Part shown: piece by piece, positions 58,364 through 59,534 of the stretch
How positions within the stretch are numbered: position 1 is the stretch's first letter
How the letters are laid out: every line of letters starts with the position of its first letter
Assembly (NCBI RefSeq): GCF_000798815.1
Contig: NZ_JTLD01000052.1
Location: 1 to 59,534 of the forward strand
Direction of reading: 5' to 3'
Source: Alistipes sp. ZOR0009
GTDB lineage: Bacteria > Bacteroidota > Bacteroidia > Bacteroidales > ZOR0009
Length of the DNA: 59,534 nucleotides
Made by a program: the position numbers and the translations under genes
The notes under the pieces: model-generated
Databases searched by the model: none
What the model was told of the DNA's origin: nothing
The model's input: the letters and a program-made list of their open reading frames with translations, nothing else

Positions 58364-58565
58364 TATCTAAACTTCTAAGAAAAGCGTGCTGTAGCTTACT
58401 GTATGCAGCTGGTTGCTCCTACGTTACTGCTTCCTCCTCAATCCGTAATCGAAAAAATGAACCGTTATAAAGTTTAAGCAATAATCAACAAGAACCATTT
58501 GCAGCCATCACATAAGCGATCACCTCTTCACCGTAGCTTAACTATAGCGTATGCTTTGAGGTATG

Positions 58566-59060
58566 CTAACTCTCCTCTCCGCGTTCTGAGGTAAAGACTT
58601 TGTGGTAGTAGGGAAGACTGTCAACCTCTCCGTTATGAAATCGTTTAAAAGCTTTGCCAATGGGATCGGTAATCACTCCGTTAGGAAGTTGAATAATTAT
58701 GGGCATCATTGATACCCCTTTGGCTAAGTTGGCATCCTCTTGCCTAATCCAAACGCCACCATTATTGTGCACCATTACCTGACCAACATAGCAGCCTACA
58801 ACAAATATCGTCTCTGCAAAATCGTTTACAGACAGCCCTTCGTCCTTAAAACGCTGCAAAAAATCATCTGCAAACTTCAGCGTTTCTACTGAAAAATCTA
58901 AATCCTCGTTTAGATTCTCCTTAACGGCTTCCCTGAATTGTTCTGCAAATCGTATCCCATTCTCGGGAATTGGAGGAAACGCAAAAGTAAGCCTACGTGT
59001 TGGCATGCATCCGGTATCCTTCCCTTTTTTGCCGCCAAACAATTTGTCAAATATTCCCAT
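58566..59060 (-). CDS. hypothetical protein, 164 residues
   Basis: A soluble protein starting MGIFDKLFGGKKGKDTG, the amphipathic-plus-Gly/Lys start typical of many small Bacteroidota cytoplasmic proteins. The rest is mixed alpha/beta (LDFSVETLKFADDFLQRF; FVVGCYVGQVMVHNNGGVWI; PNGVITDPIGKAFKRFHNG). No recognised family; the G-x-Y-V-G...W pattern resembles DUF3806-like proteins only loosely. It lies 45 bp downstream of the 139-residue gene, possibly in one transcript. Confidence 0.6.
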   Translation of the reverse strand: MGIFDKLFGGKKGKDTGCMPTRRLTFAFPPIPENGIRFAEQFREAVKENLNEDLDFSVETLKFADDFLQRFKDEGLSVNDFAETIFVVGCYVGQVMVHNNGGVWIRQEDANLAKGVSMMPIIIQLPNGVITDPIGKAFKRFHNGEVDSLPYYHKVFTSERGEES

Positions 59061-59105
59061 TATTTCAGCTAGTTAGTTATTCATCTATTGTCCAAACCTT
59101 TCAGG

Positions 59106-59525
59106 CTACGCTTCGCTACCACCTGAAGTATTACCACTCATTATGCTTTCATTCTCTACAAGCAACTTGAGATTCAGTAAGTGCTTAATTGCTTTTAGTC
59201 TTTCTAAATCGATTCTATACCGAATGGCTAGCGCTACATTACCTGTTGCAAGAATTATCAGCAGTCCTGCTTTCGACAAATCAATAAATTTAAATTCAAG
59301 CACCTGTGCAAATCCTGCAACATATAAAAATCCGCATAAAACTAAACTTAAAACCAAATATAAATAGTAGTTCCTTTTAGTTGAACCGATTTTTAAATCA
59401 ATTCCATCCGCAGCTACAAAGCCTTCAAATCTGTCTACCTTAATACCAAAAATGCTCTTTAACTCTCGCAATTCTGAAATCTGGTCGTCAATCTCTTTAA
59501 TAAATTTATTCTTATCCATAATCAA
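59106..59525 (-). CDS. hypothetical membrane protein, 139 residues
   Basis: A small protein with an N-terminal coiled helix (KFIKEIDDQISELRELKSIF), two hydrophobic segments (YYLYLVLSLVLCGFLYVAGF; LLIILATGNVALAIRY) and a short helical tail (LERLKAIKHLLNLKLLVE). Function unknown. The start MIMDKNKFIK lies 9 bp from the window edge, so any upstream partner is outside. Confidence 0.6.
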   Translation of the reverse strand: MIMDKNKFIKEIDDQISELRELKSIFGIKVDRFEGFVAADGIDLKIGSTKRNYYLYLVLSLVLCGFLYVAGFAQVLEFKFIDLSKAGLLIILATGNVALAIRYRIDLERLKAIKHLLNLKLLVENESIMSGNTSGGSEA

Positions 59526-59534
59526 AATAGTTTT

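Overview
The window looks like a chromosomal segment of a Bacteroidota bacterium, probably an anaerobic member of the Bacteroidales. The grounds are a SusC/SusD pair with a FecR/ECF-sigma switch, TonB-dependent receptors with carboxypeptidase-like N-terminal domains, -7 elements of the form TAnnTTTG, and a cobalt-early (anaerobic) corrin pathway built from the two-domain fusions usual in this phylum. No rRNA, tRNA or CRISPR array was found.

Layout. 1-8.5 kb: a minus-strand outer-membrane uptake locus (ECF sigma, FecR, STN-containing SusC, SusD, a thioredoxin-like protein and the start of a DsbD-like gene). 9-12 kb: DEAD-box helicase, SH3-like secreted protein and flavodoxin-fold oxidoreductase. 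12.1-29.1 kb: a long minus-strand unit under a cobalamin riboswitch, holding an exported CbiK chelatase, TonB receptor, PepSY membrane protein, BtuFCD-type ABC transporter, CbiL and the fusions CbiH-C, CbiE-T, CbiG-F and CbiJ-D. Four of its gaps are filled with low-complexity repeats that keep one orientation relative to transcription. A second riboswitch controls a second receptor/CbiK pair at 47.8-51.4 kb.

32.0-40.2 kb is the most unusual part. Nine AT-rich minus-strand genes lie in seven units separated by about 80-135 bp imperfect palindromes. The first bases of each unit are complementary to its own last bases and differ from those of its neighbours (for example GTTACCAG...CTGGTAAC, GTTGTGCG...CGCACAAC, GTTAGCGG...CCGCTAAC). 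This is the signature of integron gene cassettes with attC sites. The upstream end of the array carries a frameshifted and truncated tyrosine-recombinase C-terminus. One attC position is occupied by a group II intron 3' end (domains V and VI) oriented against the cassettes. Cargo includes an AbiJ-NTD4 protein, a DUF5677 protein, a ParA-type ATPase with a partner, a DUF7660 protein and several immunity-like unknowns. A lone cassette-like alpha/beta hydrolase gene sits at 46.4-47.6 kb.

40.5-41.7 kb is non-coding and holds a 42-bp tandem array of covarying hairpins, a cluster of short hairpins and a degenerate GATGCATC-rich array. 41.9-59.5 kb returns to ordinary chromosomal genes: hypothetical protein, TonB receptor, hydrolase, B12 locus 2, aspartic protease, M28 peptidase, SnoaL-like protein, AraC regulator and unknowns.

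All calls come from reading the sequence by eye; no database search or folding program was run.
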